This document shows, in pieces, positions 35,948 to 44,283 of a stretch of DNA of 64,000 bases (the first letter of the stretch is position 1; each line of letters begins with the position of its first letter). Position numbers and translations under genes: made by a program. The notes below the pieces were generated by a model. It made no database searches, had not been told where the DNA came from, and worked only from the letters and a program-made list of their open reading frames with translations. Origin of the DNA: JACCXE01 sp963718605 (lineage in GTDB: Bacteria; Actinomycetota; Acidimicrobiia; Acidimicrobiales; JACCXE01); assembly GCA_963718605.1 (NCBI GenBank), contig OY970363.1, positions 3,596,001-3,660,000 on the forward strand, given 5' to 3'.

Positions 35948-37368
35948 GCGCGGTAGCCCATCGAGGACAGAACGGTGCGAGCGACGTCGCGATCGTCGAA
36001 GGGCAGCACGTCGGCGCCGATCGTCTGGGTGGTCTCGTGACCCTTCCCGGCGATCAGCACCAGGTCTCCGGGCGCGGCCGATTCCAGCGCGAGCCGGATT
36101 GCGGCCGCGCGATCAGGAATGATGGTGACCCCCGAGGGGTCGCGCAGGCCCGTCCGCATCTCCTCCAGAATCGCACGCGGGTCCTCGTTCCTTGGGTTAT
36201 CCGAGGTCAGGACCACACGATCGGCCAGTTGTTCGGCGATTGCGGCCATCAGCGGGCGCTTGGCGCGGTCGCGATCTCCGCCGGCGCCGACGACGATCGT
36301 GATCTGTCCGTCGACACCGACCGCGCCGCGCGCGGCGCGTAGCGCGACCTCCACGCCGTCGGGCGTGTGGGCGTAGTCCACGACGACGCTGAATGGCTGA
36401 CCGGCCTCGACGTACTCGAAGCGGCCGTCGACCGACTTGAGGGTGCCCAGGCCGTTCAGCACCTGCCGGGCGTCAAGACCGAGGACCTCGCCGATATTCG
36501 CAGCCACCACCGCGTTGGCCCAGTTGTGCCGACCGGCCAGGTGCAGCGTTCCCTGCGCCCCGTGCCAGCGCACCGTTGCCCTCGGACCTTCGACTCCATC
36601 GGTCACCAGGTCGCGCACCGAGCAGCGGATCACCTCGACGCCGGCGTCCTCCGCCATTCCTGCGAGGCGCGCACCCCACTCGCCGTCGATGCAGATAACC
36701 GCGGTGCGGGCGCGCTCGGGCGTGAAGAGCCGTGCCTTGGCCGCGAAGTAGTTCTCCATCGTGCCGTGCACGTCGAGGTGGTCCTGGCTGAGGTTGGTGA
36801 ACGCGGCCACGTCGTAGGTAATCGCGTCGACACGGGCCATCACCAGCGCGTGCGACGACACTTCCATCGCGACGGCGGCATAACCCTCATCACGGCGCGC
36901 GGCCAGCATGGCCTGGAGGTCGGGCGAGTCGGGGGTGGTCGGAGGCATACCGGCCTGTGACTGCAACGTGCCGATCACCGCGGTTCGGATCGCGTTCGCC
37001 TCGAGCATGGCTTGGACCATCGCGACCGTCGTCGTCTTGCCGTTCGTGCCGGTGATTCCGACCATGCGCATCGCGCGAGCCGGAAAGCCATGGAGGGTGG
37101 CGGCGGCGATCGCCATGGCGGCGCGCACGTCATCCACCACGATCTGGGCGACGTCAAGCGGGAGCTTGCGTTCGACCAGCAGGGCGACCGCGCCGTCTGC
37201 GACGGCGCGGGCGGCGAAGTCGTGGCCGTCGTTCGTTGCGCCGGGCACACAGCAGAACAACGCGCCCGGATGCACTCGGCGCGAGTCGTGGGTCACGTCC
37301 GCGATGTCGGGATCACCGTCGCCGGTGACCGAGGCGCCGAGCGCTTCGGCTACCTCTTCGAGCAGCAC
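35944..37368 (-). CDS. murE: UDP-MurNAc-tripeptide synthetase MurE (meso-DAP type)
   Basis: 474 residues. Adds the third residue of the stem peptide. THDSRRVHPGALFCCVPG at the N terminus, ATP-binding ITGTNGKTTTVAM, SSHALVMARV, NLSQDHLDVHG, VVDYAHTPDGVEVAL and the substrate-selecting SDNPRNEDP; DNPR is the form seen in enzymes that use meso-diaminopimelate rather than lysine. The GTG start lies inside the ftsI 3' end (19-base overlap). Confidence 0.95.
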   Translation of the reverse strand: MLLEEVAEALGASVTGDGDPDIADVTHDSRRVHPGALFCCVPGATNDGHDFAARAVADGAVALLVERKLPLDVAQIVVDDVRAAMAIAAATLHGFPARAMRMVGITGTNGKTTTVAMVQAMLEANAIRTAVIGTLQSQAGMPPTTPDSPDLQAMLAARRDEGYAAVAMEVSSHALVMARVDAITYDVAAFTNLSQDHLDVHGTMENYFAAKARLFTPERARTAVICIDGEWGARLAGMAEDAGVEVIRCSVRDLVTDGVEGPRATVRWHGAQGTLHLAGRHNWANAVVAANIGEVLGLDARQVLNGLGTLKSVDGRFEYVEAGQPFSVVVDYAHTPDGVEVALRAARGAVGVDGQITIVVGAGGDRDRAKRPLMAAIAEQLADRVVLTSDNPRNEDPRAILEEMRTGLRDPSGVTIIPDRAAAIRLALESAAPGDLVLIAGKGHETTQTIGADVLPFDDRDVARTVLSSMGYRA

Positions 37369-39274
37369 GGCACCGCCGCGGTGCTTGACGTGGTGGACGA
37401 CGACGGCGGCGCGTCCCCGTCACCCTTCACGACTTGCTGACTGACCGCGGGCGACGGTGGCGTCACTGCCATCGCGCTTACCGACGGGGGCACGCGGAGG
37501 GCGCGCAACGCGGCACGGGCGAGGTCGGAGAACACCGGAGCGGCCACGAGTCCGCCGAAGATGGGTGTCGGCTCGTCGAGCATCACCATCGCGGTAATCG
37601 CGGGATGATCGGCGGGCGCGAACCCGGCGAAGCTCGACACGTAGGCACCGTCGATGTAACCGGTGCCACCGGGGGCAGGCTTGCGCGCCGTGCCTGTCTT
37701 TCCGGCGACGCGGTAGCCCGGGATCTGCGCCAGCGTTCCGGTCCCGGACTTCACCACCTCTTCAAGCATGGCGGTTACCGCGCTCGCCGTGGAGACAGAC
37801 ACGGCACGACGGGTACGGGCCGCGTCGGCGGCGTGCTCTACGCCGCTGCCGTCGATGGTGGCCCGAACAAGGCGCGGCGCAACGTACTTGCCCCCATTGG
37901 CAACTGCGTTGTACGCCGCAAGCATCTGCAGGGCGGAAACCGACACGCCCTGCCCAATCGGAATCGACCCCATATCGGTCGAGTACCACTTCGCTACGGG
38001 CCGGATGAGGCCCACGGATTCACCGGGAAACCCGATGCCGGTCTTGGTGCCGAAGCCGAAGTCGGTGAGGTAGTTGGCCAGGCGCTCGCGCCCAAGGCGC
38101 TGCGCAATCATGATCGTGCCGATGTTCGACGACTCGCGCATGATGTCGGTCGGCCCCCACGTAATCGGCGCATGCGGGTCGTGATCGGAGAACACGTGGT
38201 TGCCGACCTTGAGGTGGTCGGGCACCAGCATGCGATCGCCCACGTGGACGGCGCCGTCCTCAAGGGCCCCGGCCATCGTGATCAGCTTGTTGACCGAGCC
38301 GGGCTCGAACACGTCGGTGACGGTGGTGTTGCGCGCGGACTGCACGGGCGGGCCGGTCTTGCTCGCGGTCAGATTCGCCATCGCGAGCACGTCACCGGTG
38401 GCCGTGTTCATTACGACGGCGAGCCCGCCTTTGGCGTGGGTCGCCGTAATCTGCGCGCTCAACAGGCGTTCGGCCTCGTACTGGAGGCCGCGATCGATCG
38501 TGAGCATGATGTCGTCGCCGGCCACACTCGGTTGGACCTTCGTTTCGCCCGTGGCGATACGGTTCAGATGGCGGTCGGCGTCGACGGAGATCGACCCCGG
38601 CTCACCTTTGAGTGCAGATTCGTACTGGTGCTCGAGGCCGCCGAGGCCTTCGTTGTCCAGGCCGACTTGACCGATCAGGTTCGCCGCGAGCTCATTGGCC
38701 GGCCGAAGCCTCGCTGCCTCGGTCGTCGATGAAATGCCTGAGAGGTGCAAGTCGGCGATCTGCGTGGCCATCGCGTCGTCGACCTTGCGGGCCAGGTACA
38801 CGAACCGGCCCGACTGCGTGAGCTTGGCCTGCAGGTCGCGCACCGACACGTTGAGGATCGGCGCCAGCGCCTTCGCGGCACCGAGCGGATCCTCCACCAT
38901 GGACGGGTCCGCGTAGATCGTCTTCTTGTTGATGGACAGCGCGAGGTCGCGACCATTCCTATCGAGGATGCTGCCGCGCGTGGCGGCGAGCTTGAACGTG
39001 TGGCGCGTCTGCCCGACTGACAGCGCTTCGAACCGCGTGTGTTCAACGCCTTGGATCATCACGAGCTTGCCGACCACGACCAGCAGCACAAGGCATAACG
39101 CGCCGGCGACGCTCGCGAAGCGCGCCGTCGACGGCATCGAAACGACCGGCTGGTACTGGCGAATGGCGCGGTCGCTGACTACCGGCTTGCGCGCGCGGGG
39201 CGCGCTTCAGCCCGCGCCGGTGGCGCGTAGCCGCGGGCGCGGCGCGCGTCGCGCGGGTTGACCAGCGTGGTCAC
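37350..39274 (-). CDS. ftsI: Septal transpeptidase FtsI/PBP3, frame break near the N terminus
   Basis: About 641 residues if one base is restored in the GC run 39189-39204. A GTG that overlaps the ftsL stop (GTGA) opens TTLVNPRDARRARGYAPPAR and, after the shift, joins KPVVSDRAIRQYQPVVSMPSTAR; without correction the protein would begin at the ATG at 39137 (595 residues). One membrane helix (ALCLVLLVVVGKLVMI), dimerisation domain with RGSILDRNGRDLA, transpeptidase with SVNK in FEPGSVNKLIT, SSN and KTGT. Penicillin target at the septum. Ser/Thr-rich C-terminal tail. Confidence 0.9.
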
Positions 39275-39771
39275 TTAGCGGCCAGCTCGGACTTGACGTT
39301 GCGCCAATCAGGCGCAGTGGCGCTGTCGTCGTCGGTCGCAACAGGCGCGTTCGACGCGACCGGAGCGACGTAGGTGACCTCCGGCGGCTCGATCATCCCG
39401 AGACGATCGTGGGCGGCAGCCACGATGCGTTCGGGCGATTCGAGTTCGGCCACATCGAAACGCAAGCGGTCGTAGCGAGCTTGTTCGACCTTCAGCTCAG
39501 CGTTCATGTGGTCGATGCGGGCCTGGTTCTGCGCGACGAACACTTGCGAGGCGGCGACGCCGAAAGCGAGCACGATCGTGAGGAACGTGCACGTCGTGAT
39601 GAGGAGCCGCCGGCCCTGGCGGGCCGACCGCACGCGGGGCCGGGCCACGACCTTCAGGTCGGTCCGGGGACGTGCGGGTGCTGCAGTTGGACGGGGGGAT
39701 CGCTGCGGCGATCCCCCGCGTAGGTTCGGGCGGGGGGAAGGCCGCCCGAGATCAAGTGCGCGGGTGGCCAT
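39271..39771 (-). CDS. ftsL: FtsL-like divisome protein
   Basis: 166 residues. Basic, proline-rich cytoplasmic tail (about 55 residues), one membrane helix (LLITTCTFLTIVLAFGVAA), then a short coiled coil (NQARIDHMNAELKVEQARYDRLRFDVAELESPERI) ending in HDRLGMIEPPEVTYV, as in FtsL/FtsB septum initiators. Position between rsmH and ftsI supports FtsL. Start follows the rsmH stop with no gap. A strong hairpin lies in its 5' coding part. Confidence 0.82.
   Translation of the reverse strand: MATRALDLGRPSPRPNLRGGSPQRSPRPTAAPARPRTDLKVVARPRVRSARQGRRLLITTCTFLTIVLAFGVAASQVFVAQNQARIDHMNAELKVEQARYDRLRFDVAELESPERIVAAAHDRLGMIEPPEVTYVAPVASNAPVATDDDSATAPDWRNVKSELAAK
39694..39717. other. Perfect 10-base stem-loop inside ftsL
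   Basis: Two 10-base arms (39694-39703 and 39708-39717, GGGGGATCGC type) around a four-base loop, 54-77 bases after the ftsL start codon. Within coding sequence for Arg/Gly/Ser/Pro residues; could affect translation or RNA processing. Confidence 0.5.
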
Positions 39772-40704
39772 CTACGCCACCGCCTCGCAGGCGCGCAAGC
39801 GCGCGCTTTCGGCCCGACGGTTGCGCTCGAGTTCGGCCGGCGTCGCCTTCTTGGCGCCGCGGAACACGAGCTTGACCTTCGCCTCGGCCCCGCAGACGCA
39901 GGGCAGGTGCGGCGGGCACGTGCAGCCGCCGGTGACGGCTTCGTTGAACCGTTGCTTCACGATGCGGTCCTCGCCGGAGTGGTACGCGAGCACCACGCAG
40001 CGGCCGCCGGTCGCCAATGACGCGATCGCGTCGTCGATTGCGCCGGGCAGGATCGCGAGTTCGTCGTTCACCGCGATGCGCAGCGCCTGAAACGAACGGG
40101 TCGCCGGGTGACCGCCGGTGCGGCGCGCCGCCGCCGGAATCGCGCTGCGCACGATCTCCGCGAGCTCGCCTGTGGTCGTGATCGGACGAGCGTTCACGAT
40201 CGCGCGGGCGATGCGCATCGCCCACTTCGTCTCGCCGCCGTCGCGGAGGATGCGCGCGATCGACTCGACCGAGTCCTCGTTGACGATGTCGGCGGCGCTG
40301 CGGCCGGTGGTCGGGTCCATGCGCATGTCGAGCGGGCCGTCGTTACGGAACGCGAAACCTCGCTCGCCGCGATCAAGCTGCGGCGAGCTCACACCGAGAT
40401 CGAACAGCACGCCGCTCACCGGTCCCCCGCCGTCGGCCGCGACTACGTCGGCCAGCGCGTCGAAGCGCGCCTTGTGCACCGACGCACGCTCGCCGTAGGG
40501 CGCGAGACGGGTGGTGGCTGCCTCGATCGCGTCGGGGTCGCGGTCAATCCCGATGACCGACAGACCGGGGTGCGCGTCGAGAATCGCTACGGCGTGGCCG
40601 GCGCCGCCCAGGGTGGCGTCGACCACCCGCCCGTCGGGGACGGCGGCGAACAGGTCAACGACCTCGCCGACCATGACCGGCTCGTGTTCGAAGGCGCGGC
40701 TCAT
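39772..40704 (-). CDS. rsmH: 16S rRNA m4C1402 methyltransferase RsmH (MraW)
   Basis: 310 residues. SAM-dependent methyltransferase acting on 16S rRNA C1402. FEHEPVMVGEVVDLF opening, SAM motif VVDATLGGAGHAVAIL, GVLFDLGVSSPQLD, RGFAFRNDGPLDMRMD, ATRSFQALRIAVNDEL and VLAYHSGEDRIVKQRF. A Cys/His cluster GCTCPPHLPCVCG near the C terminus is typical of many members. The ATG was chosen by the conserved opening. Confidence 0.95.
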   Translation of the reverse strand: MSRAFEHEPVMVGEVVDLFAAVPDGRVVDATLGGAGHAVAILDAHPGLSVIGIDRDPDAIEAATTRLAPYGERASVHKARFDALADVVAADGGGPVSGVLFDLGVSSPQLDRGERGFAFRNDGPLDMRMDPTTGRSAADIVNEDSVESIARILRDGGETKWAMRIARAIVNARPITTTGELAEIVRSAIPAAARRTGGHPATRSFQALRIAVNDELAILPGAIDDAIASLATGGRCVVLAYHSGEDRIVKQRFNEAVTGGCTCPPHLPCVCGAEAKVKLVFRGAKKATPAELERNRRAESARLRACEAVA

Positions 40705-40711
40705 CTGCGGT

Positions 40712-40726
40712 CCCCCGGTCGGGGGG
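40712..40726 (-). other. C5-GACC-G5 stem-loop at the rsmH ribosome site
   Basis: On the minus strand a C run (40721-40726), four bases, and a G run (40712-40716) that ends seven bases before the rsmH ATG. The G run is the only Shine-Dalgarno-like sequence there, so the hairpin could mask it. The remaining 40705-40822 gap to mraZ holds nothing else I can support. Confidence 0.35.
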
Positions 40727-40822
40727 AAGGCCCAAGGTTGTGTGTCCCTGGTACCACCGGCGGAGCGGGCGGAGTTGAAGACTCCATCGGGACCGACCGG
40801 AGGACTGCAGATGTTCCGCGAC

Positions 40823-41257
40823 TCATGACTGATCTTTCGTAAAGCTGGATTCGGCGGTGGCCTCGACGCGGTTCGCAAACAGCGTCGGGTTCCAGACGTC
40901 GAGGTGATTGAGCGCGCCGTTGAGCAGGACGGGCTGGCCGAGCTCGAGCTGGGCGTAATCCCGCATGTACGGCGGGACCAGCAGGCGGCCTGTCGACGGA
41001 TCGACCGTGACCTCTTCGACGTTGGCGGCCCAGTAGAGGGCCTTCTCTTCGGCGCCCTCGTCGCCGGATTCAAGCTTTTCGAGCCACGACGCCGCCTGGC
41101 GCTCGTAGCTTTCACGGGTCCACAAAGCGAGAGAGCGGTTGTTGCCCTTGGCCAGATGCGCACCGTCGGCAAAGCGAGACCGGTACTTGGCGGGCACGAT
41201 CACCCGCCCTTTGGCGTCGAGCGTGTGCTCGCTATGCCCGCTGAAGAATTCCGCCAC
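40823..41257 (-). CDS. mraZ: Transcriptional regulator MraZ
   Basis: 144 residues. Two SpoVT-AbrB-type half domains, each with the D-x-x-x-G-R signature: HTLDAKGRVIVPAKYR and VTVDPSTGRLLVPPYMR. First gene of the division cluster and, in other bacteria, a repressor of it. The GTG start has GGAG six bases upstream and gives the normal opening (AEFFSGHSEHTLD); an in-frame GTG 14 codons earlier is less likely. Confidence 0.93.
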   Translation of the reverse strand: MAEFFSGHSEHTLDAKGRVIVPAKYRSRFADGAHLAKGNNRSLALWTRESYERQAASWLEKLESGDEGAEEKALYWAANVEEVTVDPSTGRLLVPPYMRDYAQLELGQPVLLNGALNHLDVWNPTLFANRVEATAESSFTKDQS

Positions 41258-41307
41258 TGCCCGCTCCAAATAGGTGGAACGGCCCTCACCGATCCCCACT
41301 TCGTGAC

Positions 41308-41336
41308 ACCTTAAGGGTGCAGCGCGCCACTTGCAA
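41308..41336 (-). promoter_or_regulatory. Candidate mraZ promoter
   Basis: TTGCAA (41331-41336), 17 bases, TAAGGT (41308-41313) on the minus strand. Leader of about 45 bases with the GGAG used by the GTG at 41257. Confidence 0.45.
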
Positions 41337-41348
41337 CCACAACGTGAC

Positions 41349-41389
41349 TAAAACCTGACGAAAACGCGAGAAAACGCCCGGTAAACGCG
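41349..41389. repeat. Four helically phased direct repeats upstream of mraZ
   Basis: On the plus strand TAAAACC, GAAAACGC, GAAAACGC and GTAAACGC start at 10-11 base intervals (A-runs at 41350, 41361, 41371 and 41383). Phased direct repeats are the usual architecture of MraZ binding sites, though the repeat sequence differs between phyla. They lie just upstream of the candidate -35. Confidence 0.5.
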
Positions 41390-41425
41390 CCGAACCCCAA
41401 CCACGTTCCGACTGCGTTGGGCGGG

Positions 41426-42064
41426 CTAGACGAGGAGGGCGGCGAGGGCGGAGACGGCCGTGGCGGCGGTTTCCGGGCTCAAGACGCGCACTGGCGCGTC
41501 TGCGGCGGGTTCGGCGGACGGGCCGAGTACCGCGATGAGTGGCGCGGCGTCCCATTTGATGGGGACGGCGCACTGGAACAGCGCCCAGCCGCGGGTGCGG
41601 CGCTGGGATATCCCCACGATTTTGGCCCCGTCGTCCGCGAGCACCTCGCCCGGGCCCACGCCGGCAAAGCACACGGCGTCCGACCCCGGGCGCTTTTCCA
41701 TCCCGGATCGATGGACTTTCGCACCCTCGAATCCGGCCCGGGCCAGCGCGGCGACCCACTGGTCCCCCATCCAGCAGCCGGCCTTGCCGATGTCGTCGTT
41801 CCAACCCGGCCCGTCGCGCTCGACGACGACGTCGACCCACACGCACTCACCCGGCCCGACGACTACCGCAGTGCCGCCCGAAACTCGGCGAGCCACGCCG
41901 AACCCGGCCTCGGCGGCCACGACTTCGAAGTCGTCGCGGACCTTCTGCGCGCGGCCCAACACGATGGCCGGACGCGTCGCGTGCAACTGGTTGACGCGGT
42001 TGGCGGGAGTGACGGGACGCGCGTGGAGAGCGGCGGCCGGTCCGGCCCAGTGCGTTATGCGCAT
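41426..42064 (-). CDS. Lipoate-protein ligase A-like protein
   Basis: 212 residues, LplA/BPL fold. RRVSGGTAVVVGPGECVWVDVVV corresponds to the RRxSGGGAV substrate loop, and AKIVGISQRRTRGWALFQCAVPI carries the catalytic-lysine strand. Shorter than full LplA and lacking its C-terminal accessory domain, so a lipoyl/octanoyl transferase or a relative of unknown substrate. Four bases downstream of the HNH gene, on the same strand. Confidence 0.75.
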   Translation of the reverse strand: MRITHWAGPAAALHARPVTPANRVNQLHATRPAIVLGRAQKVRDDFEVVAAEAGFGVARRVSGGTAVVVGPGECVWVDVVVERDGPGWNDDIGKAGCWMGDQWVAALARAGFEGAKVHRSGMEKRPGSDAVCFAGVGPGEVLADDGAKIVGISQRRTRGWALFQCAVPIKWDAAPLIAVLGPSAEPAADAPVRVLSPETAATAVSALAALLV

Positions 42065-42068
42065 GCGG

Positions 42069-42587
42069 TCAAGCGGAAGCGACGGCGGCGGGAGCCGGCA
42101 TGCCGAGCCACTGCTCCCAGTCGGGGCGGCGCGACCCCGTGGCCGCGAGCACCCACGCCCGCGCGTGTGGCGTCACGGGTTGGCGGCGCAACCGCATGTT
42201 GATCTCGCTGAGCATGCGGTCTTCTTTACGCGCGTTGCACGCCTTGCACGCGGCGACCACGTTGTCCCACGTGTGCGTGCCGCCGCGCGACCGGGGCACC
42301 ACGTGGTCGATGTTTTCCGCCGCCGCGTGGCAGTACTGGCAGCGGAAGTTGTCGCGGGCGAAGACGGCACGCCGATTCAGCGCGACCCGCGTCGTGTACG
42401 GGACCCGCACGAAAGACAACAGGCGTACGACGGAAGGAGCCTCAAAACTCGCGTTCGTGGAACGAAAGCACTGCTCGGACGCCGAGATCATTTCGGCCTT
42501 CGTGGCCAGCACCAGGTTCAGTGCCCGGCGGGATGTGACGATGCACAGTGGCTCGAACGTCGCGTTCAGCACAAGGGCACCGGACAT
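42069..42587 (-). CDS. HNH endonuclease family protein
   Basis: 172 residues. N-terminal region ALVLNATFEPLCIVTSRRALNLVL is shared with a widespread actinobacterial HNH family; the nuclease domain shows CQYC, then IDHVVPRSRGGTHTWDNVV and CKACNARKEDR, i.e. His-Asn-His with a four-Cys zinc site. Not in a mobile element; the family is usually chromosomal and its role is unclear. Confidence 0.88.
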   Translation of the reverse strand: MSGALVLNATFEPLCIVTSRRALNLVLATKAEMISASEQCFRSTNASFEAPSVVRLLSFVRVPYTTRVALNRRAVFARDNFRCQYCHAAAENIDHVVPRSRGGTHTWDNVVAACKACNARKEDRMLSEINMRLRRQPVTPHARAWVLAATGSRRPDWEQWLGMPAPAAVASA

Positions 42588-42695
42588 CGTCGTTACCTAC
42601 GACGTCCGGGTGTTGGGCCAGATGGCCCTGCGCTCGTCGGCCCCGCATCCATTAGGGCGAAAACTTACCGGACGCGCACTCGCGCCCGGTGGCAA

Positions 42696-43571
42696 CTACT
42701 CCTTGTCGCGCAACGCCTCGCGGATCAATTTGAGTAGATCGGTTCGGGAGAGGCCCGAGCGGATGCCCTCGCGCATCACCTGCGCCAGGAACTCGTCCTC
42801 GATCGTGACTCGGCCCTCGTCGTCGACGCTGATCGTGTTGACCGACCCGTCTCCGGTGCCCGCTTCGATGAGACGATCGGCTTCCAGACCGATCGCAGTG
42901 GGATCGGGCAAGGTGACGCCCGCGAGGATCGACGCGAAATGCGTGTCGGGCACCTCGGCCAACGCGACGAGCAGATCGCCGGTCGTCGTAGGTCGTTCCA
43001 TCAACGCACGGCGGTGCGCCCGGCGCACCACTGCTTCGAAGCCTTCGGTCCCGCGGCCCCGCCGCGGAATGCGACCTTCGCGACCGCGCCCCCGGCCCCG
43101 TCCCCGCCGTGCGCCGCCTTCGGGGGCGCTCAATCTGACGAACTCGCGGGCGGTGCCGTAGTCGAGGCCGGTCGTGCCGATGACGTCGGCCAGCGGCCCG
43201 TCGGCCGACCGCAGGATCGCCAGCAATAGATGGGAACTGGCGATGTAGTTGTGGCCCAGCGAGAGGGCCTCCCGCAGCGACAGCTCGAGCGCCTTCTTGG
43301 CCCCGGAGGAGAACTTGAGCGTCGACTGCGGTTCGGAACCGGCTGTCTCCGTTGCTTTGAGGGACTCGAGCGCCTTGGCCCGTGTCGCAGCCAAGTCGAC
43401 GCCGGCCTCGTTCAGGCACGTCGCGAGGTTGTCGTCGGGATTGTCGGTAGCTCCGTCGATGAGCGCTAGCAGCATGTGGTGGCGCCGCAGAAACGGGCTC
43501 TTCAGTTCGGTGCCGATCTCTTGCGCCCGCACCAGGACGACCCGGCCCTTGTCAGTGAATCGTTCAAACAT
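42696..43571 (-). CDS. Orphan Clp N-domain protein (no ATPase)
   Basis: 291 residues. Residues 1-150 are a Clp N-terminal double repeat (FERFTDKGRVVLVRAQEIGTEL, RRHHMLLALI, then LELSLREALSLGHNYIASSHLLLAIL), as in ClpC. A Gly/Arg-rich linker follows (RRGRGRGRGREGR), then a second partial Clp repeat (AVVRRAHRRALMERPTTTGDLLVALAEV) and a C-terminal helical end. No Walker motifs, so it cannot be an unfoldase by itself; an adaptor or decoy for ClpC is plausible. ATG with AAAGGAG six bases upstream. Divergent from a MerR-like gene across a perfect palindrome. Confidence 0.78.
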   Translation of the reverse strand: MFERFTDKGRVVLVRAQEIGTELKSPFLRRHHMLLALIDGATDNPDDNLATCLNEAGVDLAATRAKALESLKATETAGSEPQSTLKFSSGAKKALELSLREALSLGHNYIASSHLLLAILRSADGPLADVIGTTGLDYGTAREFVRLSAPEGGARRGRGRGRGREGRIPRRGRGTEGFEAVVRRAHRRALMERPTTTGDLLVALAEVPDTHFASILAGVTLPDPTAIGLEADRLIEAGTGDGSVNTISVDDEGRVTIEDEFLAQVMREGIRSGLSRTDLLKLIREALRDKE

Positions 43572-43586
43572 TTGTAACTCCTTTGC

Positions 43587-43604
43587 ACACTGTTTAAACA
43601 GTGT
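43587..43604. promoter_or_regulatory. Perfect 18-base palindromic operator
   Basis: ACACTGTTTAAACAGTGT, fully self-complementary, in the middle of the 50-base gap between the Clp N-domain gene and the MerR-like gene. It abuts the -10 of the latter (TACGTT, 43610-43615), so binding would block that promoter. Confidence 0.7.
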
Positions 43605-43609
43605 TGTGA

Positions 43610-43615
43610 TACGTT
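43610..43615 (+). promoter_or_regulatory. -10 element of the MerR-like gene (leaderless)
   Basis: TACGTT, six bases before the ATG at 43622. Confidence 0.5.
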
Positions 43616-43621
43616 AATCGC

Positions 43622-43990
43622 ATGACCGTATCAGATACACCCGACAATGCCGGCGAAAAATGGGTCACCCTGCGCGAGGCCGCTGAGGAGACCCAGGCGA
43701 GCCTCGCCGCGTTACGACGGTGGTATCGCGACGGGTTGGTCCGCTCAGTCGTCGTCCCCGGGGCCCACGGCGATCAGCGCCTGGTCGACCTCGACGAGGT
43801 CACCGCCCGCGCGGCCGCTTCCCCCAACATCGGCCGCCGCACCCGTCCCGCCCGAGACCGCGACGCGGTAGTCGAAGCGCTGCTCGATCAAGTCGCCGCG
43901 TTCGCGACCGAGCTCGACGAACTAAAAGTCCGCGTCACCCAACTCGAAGCGACTTCTGGACAACTCGCGTCGCCCAGCGACGCGACCTGA
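43622..43990 (+). CDS. MerR/excisionase-like DNA-binding protein
   Basis: 122 residues. N-terminal winged-helix-like DNA-binding domain (WVTLREAAEETQASLAALRRWYRDGLV, then a wing RSVVVPGAHGDQRLVDLDEV) as in MerR/HTH_17 proteins, followed by a short coiled coil (AVVEALLDQVAAFATELDELKVRVTQLEA) for dimerisation. No metal or effector domain. It very probably binds the adjacent palindrome and regulates itself and the divergent Clp N-domain gene. Confidence 0.75.
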   Translation: MTVSDTPDNAGEKWVTLREAAEETQASLAALRRWYRDGLVRSVVVPGAHGDQRLVDLDEVTARAAASPNIGRRTRPARDRDAVVEALLDQVAAFATELDELKVRVTQLEATSGQLASPSDAT

Positions 43991-44004
43991 CCAGAAGTCA
44001 GCCG

Positions 44005-44283
44005 CTACCCGAGGCGGCGGCGGGTTTCGTCGCGGCACCACAGCAGGTACTGCACCAGGTCGTCGCCGGTTGCGGGTCCCCCTTCGCCGCCATATTGCGT
44101 CACCAAACGGAATTGCAGGTAGCCCTGCGCCCGCCGACCCGGCCGCAACAACACATACGCCTGGCGCGCGCCCGTCCACCAGAGCGACGGACGGCGCACC
44201 ACCGCAAGCGCTGACGGGCCAAGGGCGTACGTCCCGAACTGGCGAGCGGCTGCCTTCACTGTCGGCCGCTGGCGGCCGACCAT
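44005..44283 (-). CDS. Small hypothetical basic protein
   Basis: 92 residues (opening VGRQRPTVKAAARQFGTYALG, ending LVQYLLWCRDETRRRLG). Basic, without a membrane helix or a family I recognise. Its ATG lies inside the 3' end of the acyl-CoA dehydrogenase gene (28-base overlap), implying translational coupling, and its 3' end faces the MerR-like gene 14 bases away. Confidence 0.55.
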   Translation of the reverse strand: MVGRQRPTVKAAARQFGTYALGPSALAVVRRPSLWWTGARQAYVLLRPGRRAQGYLQFRLVTQYGGEGGPATGDDLVQYLLWCRDETRRRLG

